Assembly (NCBI GenBank): GCA_963848085.1
Contig: CAWKCE010000004.1
Span: 186,001-250,000 of the forward strand
From: CAWKCE01 sp032127035
GTDB taxonomy: Bacteria; Actinomycetota; Actinomycetes; JAHEKZ01
Length of the DNA: 64,000 nt
Direction: 5' to 3'
In this document: piece by piece, positions 34,539 through 43,201 of the stretch
How the letters are laid out: each line of letters opens with the position of its first letter
Position numbering within the stretch: the stretch's first letter is position 1
Translations under genes and position numbers: made by a program
Notes under the pieces: model-generated
What the model was told of the DNA's origin: nothing
What the model saw: only the letters and a program-made list of their open reading frames with translations
The model's database searches: none

Positions 34539-36202
34539 TCCGGACCCCTGCCGAGGACGTCCTCGTGCCATGCGCTGGTGATCGGCAGCCGGCGGTCCCG
34601 GCCGAACGCCTTGAAGGAGATCTTGGGTCCAGGCGGGTACTGGCGTCGCTTGAACTCTGCCCGGTCCGTGAGGGTGGCGATCCTGGATACCAGCTGTGGG
34701 TCGAAGCCCATCGCCACCAGACCCGCCGTGCCGATGTCCTGCTCCACATAGTCATCGAGGACGTCGTCCAGCAGGTCGTACGCGGGAAGGGAGTCAGAGT
34801 CGAGCTGCCCCGGGCGCAGCTCGGCCGACGGCGGCTTGTCGATGCTGCGTTCGGGGATGGGCGGCCGGCGGCCGTCCGTGACGGCCTTGGTGTTGCGCCA
34901 CCGGGCCAGGGACCACACCGTCGTCTTGGGGACGTCCTTGATCGGCGCGAACGCGCCAACCGCGTCGCCGTACATCGTGGAGTACCCGACGGCGAGCTCG
35001 CTCTTGTTGCCGGTGGCCAGCACGAGGTGGCCCTCCTCGTTGGAGATCCCCATCAAGGTGGTGCCTCGAACCCGCGCCTGGAGGTTCTCCTCGGCCAGTC
35101 CAGTCAGGCCGAGCTGTGCCTGGAAGGCGGTGACAACCGCTGCGATCGGAACAGTGCGCAGGTGCAGCCCCGTGCGTTCGGCAAGATCGGCCGCGTCGGA
35201 TCGGGAGTGGTCTGACGAGTACGAGCTGGGCATCGACACCCCGTGGACGTTCTCGGCTCCGAGGGCGTCCACGGCGATCGCGGCTGTCAGTGCCGAGTCG
35301 ATCCCCCCGGAGACCCCGATGACAACGCTGCGGAAGCCGTTCTTGCGTACGTAGTCCCGGGTGGCCAGCACGAGGGCGGAGTAGACCTCCTCCTCGTCGC
35401 CGAGCCGCGGCGCCGCCTCCCCGACCGGATCGGCGAGGTCGACCACGAGCAGGGACTCGCCGAACTGCGGCGCACGCGCCAACACTCGACCCGTGGGATC
35501 GACGACCAGCGAGTCGCCGTCGAACACCAGCTCGTCCTGTCCGCCCACCAGGTTGACGTAGGCCAGCACAGCGTTGGCCTCGGCGGCTCTCGACTGGCAC
35601 AGCTCCAGTCGCCGGTCGTCCTTGTCTCGCTCGTACGGTGAGCCGTTGAGGACCAGAACGACATCGGCGCCGGACTCCCGTGCCCAGTGGACGGGCCCTC
35701 CGTCCTGCCACAGGTCCTCGCAGATGGTGACCGCCACCTGAGACCCGGCGATCTCGAACTGGCACGGCTCGCGCCCGGGTACGAAGTACCGAAACTCGTC
35801 GAACACCCCGTAGTTCGGGAGGTGGTGCTTGGCGTAGCGGGCGAGAACGGCGCCGTCTCGGATCACCGCCGCCGCGTTCTGCGGGGAGTGGCGGGGGCTG
35901 CCCGTCCGATGTGTTGCGCCCTGGTCGCGGTCAAGGAACCCGACAACCACTGTCAGGCTGCCGAGACCGGCGTCGGCGAGCCGGCCGGGCAGTGCGGCGA
36001 GCTGGGCGCGGGACGCCTCGATGAACGACTCGCGCAGGGCAAGATCCTCCACCGGGTACCCGGTGAGGAACATCTCCGGGAAGACGACCAGGTCCGCTCG
36101 GGCGGAATGGGCCTGCTCCGACCACGCTAGAACGAGGTCAGCGTTCGCCTCGAGCGCACCGACCGTGGCGTTCGCCTGTACCAGTGCGATCCGCGGAGCC
36201 AC
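34535..36202 (-). CDS. nadE: Glutamine-dependent NAD+ synthase
   Basis: This 555-residue enzyme amidates nicotinate adenine dinucleotide to NAD+, using ammonia from glutamine. The N-terminal nitrilase-type glutaminase has Glu43 (VVFPEMFLTGYP), Lys125 (ARYAKHHLPNYG) and Cys161 (TICEDLWQ). The C-terminal synthetase has the pyrophosphate loop VSGGIDSAL at 297-305 and the family motifs GISNEEGHLVLATGNKSE and YGDAVGAFAPIKDVPKT. The GTG at 36202 begins the conserved PRIALVQAN start. It is the first gene of the coupled nadE-otsB-GH15-otsA cluster and diverges from the SURF1 gene. Confidence 0.96.
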   Translation of the reverse strand: MAPRIALVQANATVGALEANADLVLAWSEQAHSARADLVVFPEMFLTGYPVEDLALRESFIEASRAQLAALPGRLADAGLGSLTVVVGFLDRDQGATHRTGSPRHSPQNAAAVIRDGAVLARYAKHHLPNYGVFDEFRYFVPGREPCQFEIAGSQVAVTICEDLWQDGGPVHWARESGADVVLVLNGSPYERDKDDRRLELCQSRAAEANAVLAYVNLVGGQDELVFDGDSLVVDPTGRVLARAPQFGESLLVVDLADPVGEAAPRLGDEEEVYSALVLATRDYVRKNGFRSVVIGVSGGIDSALTAAIAVDALGAENVHGVSMPSSYSSDHSRSDAADLAERTGLHLRTVPIAAVVTAFQAQLGLTGLAEENLQARVRGTTLMGISNEEGHLVLATGNKSELAVGYSTMYGDAVGAFAPIKDVPKTTVWSLARWRNTKAVTDGRRPPIPERSIDKPPSAELRPGQLDSDSLPAYDLLDDVLDDYVEQDIGTAGLVAMGFDPQLVSRIATLTDRAEFKRRQYPPGPKISFKAFGRDRRLPITSAWHEDVLGRGPE

Positions 36203-36256
36203 GGCCCGAGGGTATCCAGCGGGCCGGAGCTGTCCGCCCCCGGTTACCGTGGCCGG

Positions 36257-37027
36257 ATGGCTCGCCTCCTCCGCACTCCCAAGTGGCTGGGGATGACGCT
36301 GTTCGCGATCGTGCTGATCGGAGTGTTCGTGCAGCTCGGCGCCTGGCAGTGGGACCGGTCGAAGGTCGAACCGGTCGTCGACTCGGCCAACCCGGTCGCC
36401 AGTGACCCCCGCCTGCTGCTCGCCTTGTACTCACCGGGCCGGTCGGTGCCGCCGGAAGCGGTGGGGGCCCCCGTCGTGGCGCGCGGAAGCTACGACTTCG
36501 AGCAGCAGCTGATCGTTCCTGGGCGGCGGAGTGGCGGCGTCGCAGGGTCCTGGGTTCTGACACCGCTGCTGCTGCCCGACGGCACCGCGATCCCCGTGGT
36601 CCGCGGCTGGGTGCCCGGAGTCCCCGACTCGGTCGACGTGCCGCCGCCGGATGGGACGGTACGCGTCGTCGGGTGGCTGGAGGTGCCCGAAAGCGACGCC
36701 CTGCGGCCGACCGGCGTCGCTTCTCTGGCAGACGACCAGATCGGGATCGTGAGCTCCGCCGAGTTGTTGTCCCGGTGGCCGTACGACATCTACCAGGGGT
36801 TCGTGGTGCTGGACCGCCAGGAACCGCCTGGTGACCTCACGCCCGTCGTGCCCCCGGCCGCGCAGCCGCCACCGGCGGGAATCCGGTGGCAGAACTTCGG
36901 GTATGCCTTCCAGTGGTGGATCTTCGCTGCCTTCGTGGTCTTCTTCTGGGTGCGGATGCTGCGCGAGGACGTCAAGGACGATGCTGCGGCCGCGGGGGAC
37001 CCGGCTCAGCTGGAGGAGGTTCGATGA
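36257..37027 (+). CDS. SURF1-family cytochrome oxidase assembly protein
   Basis: The 256-residue product has the SURF1 layout: a first membrane helix LGMTLFAIVLIGVFVQLGAW with the QLGAWQW motif, an external domain with ARGSYDFEQQLIVPGR and WVLTPLLLPDGTAIPVVRGW, and a second helix reached by WQNFGYAFQWWIFAAFVVFF. SURF1 helps insert heme a into cytochrome c oxidase. The ATG at 36257 gives the usual short N-tail. Its stop overlaps the start of the DUF3817 gene by an ATGA, so the two are cotranscribed. nadE is divergent. Confidence 0.92.
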   Translation: MARLLRTPKWLGMTLFAIVLIGVFVQLGAWQWDRSKVEPVVDSANPVASDPRLLLALYSPGRSVPPEAVGAPVVARGSYDFEQQLIVPGRRSGGVAGSWVLTPLLLPDGTAIPVVRGWVPGVPDSVDVPPPDGTVRVVGWLEVPESDALRPTGVASLADDQIGIVSSAELLSRWPYDIYQGFVVLDRQEPPGDLTPVVPPAAQPPPAGIRWQNFGYAFQWWIFAAFVVFFWVRMLREDVKDDAAAAGDPAQLEEVR

Positions 37028-37344
37028 GTGGCGCCCTGCTCCGCTACCGGGTGATGGCGTGGATCGTCGGGGTGCTCCTGGTGACCCTGGTGTTCGTCGC
37101 CATGCCGCTGAAGTACTTGGCCGACCAGCCGGAGATGGTCAAGGTCATCGGCGTCGGGCACGGGTACATGTTCCTGCTCTACCTGGCATCGGCAATCGAC
37201 CTGGCGCTGCGCTCCAAGTGGCGGCTGGGCTTCACGCTGCTCGTGTGCCTGGCTGGAACCGTGCCGTTCTTCTCGTTCCTGGCCGAGCACAAGGTCACGC
37301 AGCGCACGCGGCCGCTGATCGAAGCCGCAGCGACTGCGCCGTAA
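37024..37344 (+). CDS. DUF3817 integral membrane protein
   Basis: The 106-residue product has three hydrophobic helices: RVMAWIVGVLLVTLVFVAMP, GHGYMFLLYLASAIDLALR and LGFTLLVCLAGTVPFFSFLA. The VIGVGHGYMFLLYL block and the terminal FLAEHKVTQRT are DUF3817 hallmarks. The family is found beside cytochrome oxidase assembly genes in actinobacteria, and its role is not known. It is coupled to SURF1 by an ATGA overlap. Its stop codon lies within the GlnR-like site before glnA2, so that site is partly coding sequence. Confidence 0.88.
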   Translation: MSGALLRYRVMAWIVGVLLVTLVFVAMPLKYLADQPEMVKVIGVGHGYMFLLYLASAIDLALRSKWRLGFTLLVCLAGTVPFFSFLAEHKVTQRTRPLIEAAATAP

Positions 37345-37356
37345 CGCGACCGAAAC
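37341..37356 (+). promoter_or_regulatory. GlnR-type half-site upstream of glnA2
   Basis: The sequence reads GTAAC-(6 nt)-GAAAC, an exact pair of the two pentamers of the actinobacterial GlnR box, ending 22 bases before the glnA2 start. No good second pair follows. The spacing equals that of the four-box site upstream of glnA1. Confidence 0.6.
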
Positions 37357-37378
37357 ACGGCACGTCCACCATGCCGTC

Positions 37379-38716
37379 ATGGACAAGCAGCAGGAGTTCG
37401 TGCTCCGGACCATCGAGGAGCGTGACATCCGGTTCATCCGGTTGTGGTTCACCGATGTCCTGGGTTACCTCAAGTCGGTCGCCATCGCGCCGGCGGAGCT
37501 CGAGGGAGCCTTCGCCGAAGGCATCGGCTTCGACGGTTCGGCGATCGAGGGCTTTGCCCGGGTCTATGAGTCGGACATGCTCGCCAAGCCCGACCCCACG
37601 ACGTTCACGGTCCTGCCCTGGCGCTCCGAGACCCCGGGTGTGGCGCGGATGTTCTGCGACATCCTGCTGCCGGACGGCTCGCCGTCCGTGGTCGACCCGC
37701 GTCACGTCCTGAAGCGGGCGCTGGGCCGCGCCGCAGATCTGGGGTTCACCTTCTACACCCATCCCGAGATCGAGTTCTACCTGCTGGAGGGCAAGCCGCC
37801 GGCAGGGACGTCGCCGGTGCCGATCGACGACGGCGGCTACTTCGACCACACCCCGACCTCGGTGGGCCAGGACTTCCGGCGCAACGCCATCCAGGTGCTC
37901 GAGGCGATGGGGATCTCGGTGGAGTTCAGCCACCATGAGGGTGGACCTGGGCAGCAGGAGATCGACCTCCGCTACGCCGACGCTCTGTCCACGGCGGACA
38001 ACCTGATGACGTTCCGCACCGTGATCAAGGAGACCGCGCTCGAGCAGGACTTGTACGCCACGTTCATGCCGAAGCCGTTCGCGGAGTACCCCGGCTCTGG
38101 CATGCACACCCACTTGTCGCTGTTCGAAGGCGACCGCAACGCCTTCCACGAGGCGGGCTCGGAGTACCAGCTGTCGAAGGTGGGCCGTTCCTTCATCGCC
38201 GGGCTGTTGCGGCACGCCTCAGAGATCACGGCGGTGACCAACCAGTGGGTGAACTCGTATAAGCGGCTCTACGGCGGCTCGGAGGCTCCGGCGTACGTCT
38301 GTTGGGGGCACAACAACCGTTCCGCGATGGTGCGCGTGCCCATGTACAAGCCGCAGAAGGGGCAGAGCACCCGCATCGAGGTCCGGACGCTTGACCCGGC
38401 GGCCAACCCCTACCTGGCGTTCGCGCTCCTGCTCGCTGCCGGACTCAAGGGAGTTGACGAGGGGTACGAACTGCCGCCCGGCGCCGAGGACGATGTATGG
38501 AACCTGACCGAAAGCGAGCGTCGCGCGCTGGGGATTGACCCGCTCCCGCAGAACCTGGCGGAGGCGATCGCGGTGATGGAGCGCAGCGAGCTGGTCGCCG
38601 AGACGCTGGGTGAGCAGGTCTTTGACTTCTTCCTGCGCAACAAGCGCCAGGAGTGGCGTGACTATCGCGCGCAGGTGACGCCGTTCGAGCTGCAGCGGTA
38701 CCTGCCCGCCCTGTGA
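37379..38716 (+). CDS. glnA2: Glutamine synthetase-like protein, GlnA2 type
   Basis: The 445-residue protein has the glutamine synthetase beta-grasp domain (to about residue 100) and the catalytic domain, with IGFDGSAIEGFARVYESDM, HPEIEFYLLEG, HHEGGPGQQEIDLRY and KPFAEYPGSGMHTHLSLF. The adenylylation region reads DDVWNLTESERR, so the target tyrosine of GlnA1 is absent and GlnE should not modify it. Mycobacterial GlnA2 has the same length and position next to glnE. In Streptomyces the GlnA2 enzyme glutamylates polyamines (recalled), so glutamine synthesis is not certain here. A GlnR-like half-site precedes it. glnE follows 69 bases downstream. Confidence 0.92.
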   Translation: MDKQQEFVLRTIEERDIRFIRLWFTDVLGYLKSVAIAPAELEGAFAEGIGFDGSAIEGFARVYESDMLAKPDPTTFTVLPWRSETPGVARMFCDILLPDGSPSVVDPRHVLKRALGRAADLGFTFYTHPEIEFYLLEGKPPAGTSPVPIDDGGYFDHTPTSVGQDFRRNAIQVLEAMGISVEFSHHEGGPGQQEIDLRYADALSTADNLMTFRTVIKETALEQDLYATFMPKPFAEYPGSGMHTHLSLFEGDRNAFHEAGSEYQLSKVGRSFIAGLLRHASEITAVTNQWVNSYKRLYGGSEAPAYVCWGHNNRSAMVRVPMYKPQKGQSTRIEVRTLDPAANPYLAFALLLAAGLKGVDEGYELPPGAEDDVWNLTESERRALGIDPLPQNLAEAIAVMERSELVAETLGEQVFDFFLRNKRQEWRDYRAQVTPFELQRYLPAL

Positions 38717-38785
38717 CCCATCAGTCCCGAGTGACCAGGGTGAGACGCGCCACGTGGTCAGGCTCCCGCCGCTAGGGTCCAGGCC

Positions 38786-41700
38786 ATGGGCGGTCGCCGC
38801 AGCGCAACCCCGGTCGGCCGGCTGGCGCGGCTGGGGTTCGTCGACGCGGACCGTGCCGCCCGACTGGTCTCCGTCGGCCCGCTGGCCGATCTGGTCGGCC
38901 AGGAGGCGGTCCTCGAGGCGCTCGCGTCCTCACCTGATCCCGACCTCGCGCTGCTGGGGCTGACCCGGCTCCTCGAAGCCCGTCCCAGCGGGGACGTGGC
39001 AGCCGCGATGGCTGCCGACGACGACCTGCGAGCGCGCCTTTCCGCGGTGCTCGGAACCAGCGCCGCGTTGGCCGACCACCTGGCTCGACACCCCGATGAC
39101 TGGCGGCTGCTCGCCGACCCAGAGGCCACCGCCTCTCGCCCGACCGAGGCGGGCCTTCGGCGCGGCCTGCTGCAGGCAGTGGGGGCGGATCCGGAAGCGG
39201 CGACACCGGTGGCTTCCGGCAGCCACGGCGCCGTGCTCGACGCCCTGCGGGTGGCCTACCGACGACGACTGCTGGTGCTGGCGGCGCGCGACCTTGCCGA
39301 GGGCCTGACTGTCGACGATGTGGCGGCCGAGCTGGCTGACCTAGCGGCCGCGGCTCTGGACGCTGCTCTGGCGGTGGCGCGGGCGGAGCTGGGCCCGGAG
39401 GTCGAGCCGGTTCGGCTGGCCATCCTCGGCCTCGGCAAGTGCGGCGGGCGTGAGCTCAACTACGTCAGCGACGTCGATGTCATCTATGTCGGGGAGCCGC
39501 TGGCCGGCGGTGACGAAGAGGCGGCTCTTCGCACCGCGGTGCGGCTAGCGGCAGCCATCGCGCGTGTCTGCACGACGACGACCGCCGAGGGGGCGCTCTG
39601 GGAGGTCGATGCGGGCCTGCGCCCCGAGGGCAGCGCCGGTCCTCTCGTCCGGAGCCTCGCCAGTCACACGGCGTACTACCGCCGCTGGGCCAAGACCTGG
39701 GAGTTCCAGGCCCTGCTGAAGGCGCGACCGGTCGCTGGCGACCGAGTCCTCGGCGCCGAGTACGTCGCCGCTGTCCAGCCCTTCGTGTGGGAGGCGGCGG
39801 CGCGCGAGGACTTCGTCGTGGACGTCCAGGCCATGCGCCGACGGGTGGAGGAGCACATCCCGGCCGGGCAGGCGGATCGTCAGCTGAAGCTCGGGCCGGG
39901 TGGCCTGCGGGACGTGGAGTTCTCCGTACAGCTGCTGCAGCTGGTCCACGGTCGAAGTGATGAGTCGCTCCGCAGCCCTCACACGCTCACCGCGCTCGCC
40001 GCACTTTCGGACGGTGGGTACGTGGGCCGCGAGGACGCGGCGTCGCTGTCCGATGCCTACCGTTTCCTGCGGACCCTGGAGCACCGCATCCAGCTCCACC
40101 GACTGCGCCGGACACACCTGGTGCCGTCGGATGAGAGGGATCTTCGCCGCATCGGCCGCTCGGTCGGGTTCCGCTCCGACCCCGTCGCTGAGTTGACGCA
40201 CACCTGGCGCCGCCACGCGCGCGAGGTCCGACGACTTCACGAGAAGCTCTTCTACCGGCCCCTCCTGCAGGCGGTGGCGCGTCTTGAGCCAGGTCAGGCG
40301 AGGCTGACCCCGGAAGCGGCCACGGCGCGGCTGGAGGCGCTGGGCTACGACGACCCGGCCGGAGCCCTGCGCCACCTGGAGGCGCTGACCTCGGGGGTCA
40401 GTCGACGAGCGGCCATCCAGCGGACCCTGCTTCCGGTCATGCTCGGGTGGTTCGCCGACTCGGCCGACCCGGACGCCGGTCTCCTGGGGTTCCGGCGAGT
40501 CAGCGAGGCGTTGGGGACAACTCACTGGTACCTGGCCCTGCTCCGCGACGCCGGGGCCGCCGCCGAGCGCCTCGCTCGGATTCTCGGGTCGAGTCGCTAC
40601 GCCACCGATTTGCTCCTTCGAGCGCCGGACGCGGTAGCGATGCTCGCCTCTGACGACGACCTGCGACCGCTCGCGGCCGATGAGCTCGCCAGTGAGGTGG
40701 CAGCCAGCGTGGGCCGGTCCGTCGACCCGGAGTCGGCGGCGGTCGCGGTGCGTGCGATCCGGCGCCGCGAGCTGTTCCGGGTCTCTGCGGCGGACGTCCT
40801 TGGGCTGCTCGATGTCGACGAGGTGGCGTCCGCTCTGACCGATGTTGCCGCCGCTGCGGTGGCCGGTGGCCTGCAGGCAGCCACGCGCGCGGTCGAGCAG
40901 GAACTGGGCAGCGAGCTGCCGACGGCAATCGCGATCGTCGCGATGGGGCGGTTCGGCGGACGGGAGCTGGGCTACGGGAGTGATGTAGACGTTCTGTTCG
41001 TCCACGAGCCGTCGCCTGGCGCCGATGAGAAGGACGCCACTGACGCGGCGCATGCGGTGGCGAACGAGCTGCGGAGGCTGCTGGCGCTGCCCGCCCCAGA
41101 CCCGCCACTGCTTGTTGACGCCGACCTGCGGCCGGAGGGGAGGCAGGGTCCGCTGGTCAGGACGCTGGCTTCCTATGCCGCGTACTACGAGCGCTGGTCG
41201 CTCGTCTGGGAGAGCCAAGCCCTCCTGCGCGCGGAGCCGGCGGCCGGCGACGCCGCGCTCGGCGCTCGTTTCGTCACGCTGGTAGACCCGCTGCGTTACC
41301 CGCGGAACGGCCTGGCCAGGGACGACGTCCGCGAGATCCGTCGGCTGAAGTCGCGGGTCGAAGCTGAACGGCTTCCCCGCGGAGCCGACCCGGCGACGCA
41401 TACCAAGCTGGGCCGAGGAGGACTCTCCGACGTGGAGTGGACGGTCCAGCTGCTCCAGCTCCAGCACGCGGCGCGGGTGCCCGGACTGCGGACCACAAGC
41501 ACCTTGGCGGCTTTGGAGTCAGCCGCTGACGAGCAGTTGATCGACGCACAGGATGCGGAGACGCTCGCAGCCGCCTGGCGGCTGGCTACGAAGGTTCGCA
41601 ATGCGATCGTGCTGGTCCGGGGCCGCGCTGACGACAGCCTGCCCAAGGACCAGCGTGATCTTGCCGGGGTGGCCCGGCTGGTGGCTGGCGGGGGAGCGAC

Positions 41701-41791
41701 GGGCGGGTCTGGTGCGGCCAGCCTCGTGGAGGAGTACCGCCGCGCGACTCGCCGGGCTCGGGGTGTCGTGGACCGGGTCTTCTACGGTTGA
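38786..41791 (+). CDS. glnE: Bifunctional glutamine synthetase adenylyltransferase/deadenylyltransferase
   Basis: The 1001-residue protein holds two nucleotidyltransferase domains in tandem. The first has ILGLGKCGGRELNYVSDVDV (about 213-232) and the second VAMGRFGGRELGYGSDVDVL (about 717-736), each with the G-S/D-x-D metal motif. Each is followed by a helical GlnD-type domain, with GPGGLRDVEFSVQLLQLVHG in the first and GRGGLSDVEWTVQLLQLQHA in the second. GlnE adds and removes AMP on the tyrosine of GlnA1 in response to nitrogen status. The order glnA2-glnE matches mycobacteria. Its target tyrosine is present in the GlnA1 encoded at 57852-59276. Confidence 0.97.
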   Translation: MGGRRSATPVGRLARLGFVDADRAARLVSVGPLADLVGQEAVLEALASSPDPDLALLGLTRLLEARPSGDVAAAMAADDDLRARLSAVLGTSAALADHLARHPDDWRLLADPEATASRPTEAGLRRGLLQAVGADPEAATPVASGSHGAVLDALRVAYRRRLLVLAARDLAEGLTVDDVAAELADLAAAALDAALAVARAELGPEVEPVRLAILGLGKCGGRELNYVSDVDVIYVGEPLAGGDEEAALRTAVRLAAAIARVCTTTTAEGALWEVDAGLRPEGSAGPLVRSLASHTAYYRRWAKTWEFQALLKARPVAGDRVLGAEYVAAVQPFVWEAAAREDFVVDVQAMRRRVEEHIPAGQADRQLKLGPGGLRDVEFSVQLLQLVHGRSDESLRSPHTLTALAALSDGGYVGREDAASLSDAYRFLRTLEHRIQLHRLRRTHLVPSDERDLRRIGRSVGFRSDPVAELTHTWRRHAREVRRLHEKLFYRPLLQAVARLEPGQARLTPEAATARLEALGYDDPAGALRHLEALTSGVSRRAAIQRTLLPVMLGWFADSADPDAGLLGFRRVSEALGTTHWYLALLRDAGAAAERLARILGSSRYATDLLLRAPDAVAMLASDDDLRPLAADELASEVAASVGRSVDPESAAVAVRAIRRRELFRVSAADVLGLLDVDEVASALTDVAAAAVAGGLQAATRAVEQELGSELPTAIAIVAMGRFGGRELGYGSDVDVLFVHEPSPGADEKDATDAAHAVANELRRLLALPAPDPPLLVDADLRPEGRQGPLVRTLASYAAYYERWSLVWESQALLRAEPAAGDAALGARFVTLVDPLRYPRNGLARDDVREIRRLKSRVEAERLPRGADPATHTKLGRGGLSDVEWTVQLLQLQHAARVPGLRTTSTLAALESAADEQLIDAQDAETLAAAWRLATKVRNAIVLVRGRADDSLPKDQRDLAGVARLVAGGGATGGSGAASLVEEYRRATRRARGVVDRVFYG

Positions 41792-41872
41792 CCCCGGGCT
41801 GCTCCCAGAGGGTCCGCTACGCTGCCGCCGCAATGGCGGAAGGTCGGCGGCCGGTCGGAAGGGGACGTGTTT

Positions 41873-43159
41873 GTGACCGGACCCGGTGAGTCGGCCGGCC
41901 TTCACACGACCACCCCGTACACCACCCTGATCAGCAACCGCGAAGTCGTCGCGATGCTCTCCTCGCGGCTGCTGTCCGGGATCGGCGACCAGGCCGCCCG
42001 TGCGGTTCTCGCCTTGTACGTTCTGACGGACAGCTCCGGCGGGGCGCTGCGCAGTGCCCTGGTCCTGGCCGTGGCCTACATCCCTGCGACGCTGGGTTTC
42101 GCCTTCCTTGGCTCCATCGCCGACCGCTTCCCGCGCCGCAGCGTCATGTTGGTGGCTGACCTTTCGCGCGCAGCACTGGTGGCAGTGCTGGCCCTGGTTG
42201 TGGCCGCGGACGCGAGCCTGTGGGTGCTCCTGGCTGTGCTGTTCGCGGCGGAGCTGTTCTCCGGTCCGGCGGTCGCCGCGCGCTACGCGATGCTCCCGGA
42301 CGTCGCGCGCGACAAGGGCGAGTACCAGGCGGCAGTCGGCCTAGGGAACACCATCGACCAGGTCGTTCAGGTGATCGGCTTCCTCGTTGGCGGCGTCGCG
42401 CTCACCGTGCTCAACGCAGAAAGCGCCCTGCTGTTCGACGCGGTGACCTTCGTCCTGTCGTTTGTGCTGGTCTTGTCCCTGGTGAAGGGACGGCCGAGCC
42501 GGGACGAGGCGGGTACGAGTGCCCGCCGGTTGGTTCGTGACTTCCGCAGTGGGTTGAGCACCGTGGCGAAGTCCCCAGCGCTTCGTGCCACCACGCTGCT
42601 GGCGTGGATGGCGGCCGGAGTTCTGGTGGCGACGGATGCGGTGGCTCTTCCCTACGCGAACGAGCTGGGTGCGACCTCGGTGGCGGCCACCGCCTTGCTT
42701 GCTGCCACCCCGGCCGGTGCCGCGATGGCGGCGGTGTTCATCGCGCGTCTTCCGCTCGCCCTGCAGATCCGCTTGCTGTTCCCGATGACGCTTCTGTCGA
42801 CGTTGCCGCTGCTGGCAACTGCCGCGGAGCCGGGGCTGGCCGCCACGTGGGTGCTGTGGTTCGTGAGCGGGCTCTTCCAGGGATACGCGGTCACGGTAAT
42901 GACGCTGGTGATCGTGCTCACACCGGAGGAACGACGGGGCCGCGTGTCCGGCGTGGTGGGTGCCGGGTTCAACATCGTGGCCATCGTGACCATCGTCGGC
43001 CTCGGAGCGCTCGCCCAGCAGGCGTCGCCGGCTGCTGCCGTCGTTCTGGCCGGAGCTGTCGGCATGTCCGGCTTCGCGGTTCTGGCCGTCCTCTGGCCGC
43101 GACGAGACTTTCGACAGGCGCTTCGCGTGAGCTATGGGTCTGACACTCGCATGCTGTGA
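41873..43159 (+). CDS. MFS transporter (MFS_3/EntS-like)
   Basis: The 428-residue product has about 12 helices. The N-terminal part reads NREVVAMLSSRLLSGIGDQA, and the helix 2-3 loop reads AFLGSIADRFPRRSVMLVAD, both typical of the MFS subgroup that includes EntS-like and macrolide exporters. Another family block is QAAVGLGNTIDQVVQVIGFL. The GTG at 41873 is preferred because AGGGG is eight bases upstream; the GTG at 41867 is too close. The next gene, tdh, follows on the same strand after 42 bases. The substrate is unknown. Confidence 0.82.
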   Translation: MTGPGESAGLHTTTPYTTLISNREVVAMLSSRLLSGIGDQAARAVLALYVLTDSSGGALRSALVLAVAYIPATLGFAFLGSIADRFPRRSVMLVADLSRAALVAVLALVVAADASLWVLLAVLFAAELFSGPAVAARYAMLPDVARDKGEYQAAVGLGNTIDQVVQVIGFLVGGVALTVLNAESALLFDAVTFVLSFVLVLSLVKGRPSRDEAGTSARRLVRDFRSGLSTVAKSPALRATTLLAWMAAGVLVATDAVALPYANELGATSVAATALLAATPAGAAMAAVFIARLPLALQIRLLFPMTLLSTLPLLATAAEPGLAATWVLWFVSGLFQGYAVTVMTLVIVLTPEERRGRVSGVVGAGFNIVAIVTIVGLGALAQQASPAAAVVLAGAVGMSGFAVLAVLWPRRDFRQALRVSYGSDTRML

Positions 43160-43201
43160 CGAGTGGGGGGCGCCACCTCCTGTCGTTGGCGCAGGGCCAA
43201 G

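Noticed and set aside
38731..38746. GTGAC-n6-GAGAC before glnE as a GlnR site
   Set aside because: Only one pair with one mismatch; treated as weak support within the glnA2 finding, not as a feature.
39545..41467. Open frame of 640 codons on the minus strand
   Set aside because: It is antisense to glnE and has no domain pattern.
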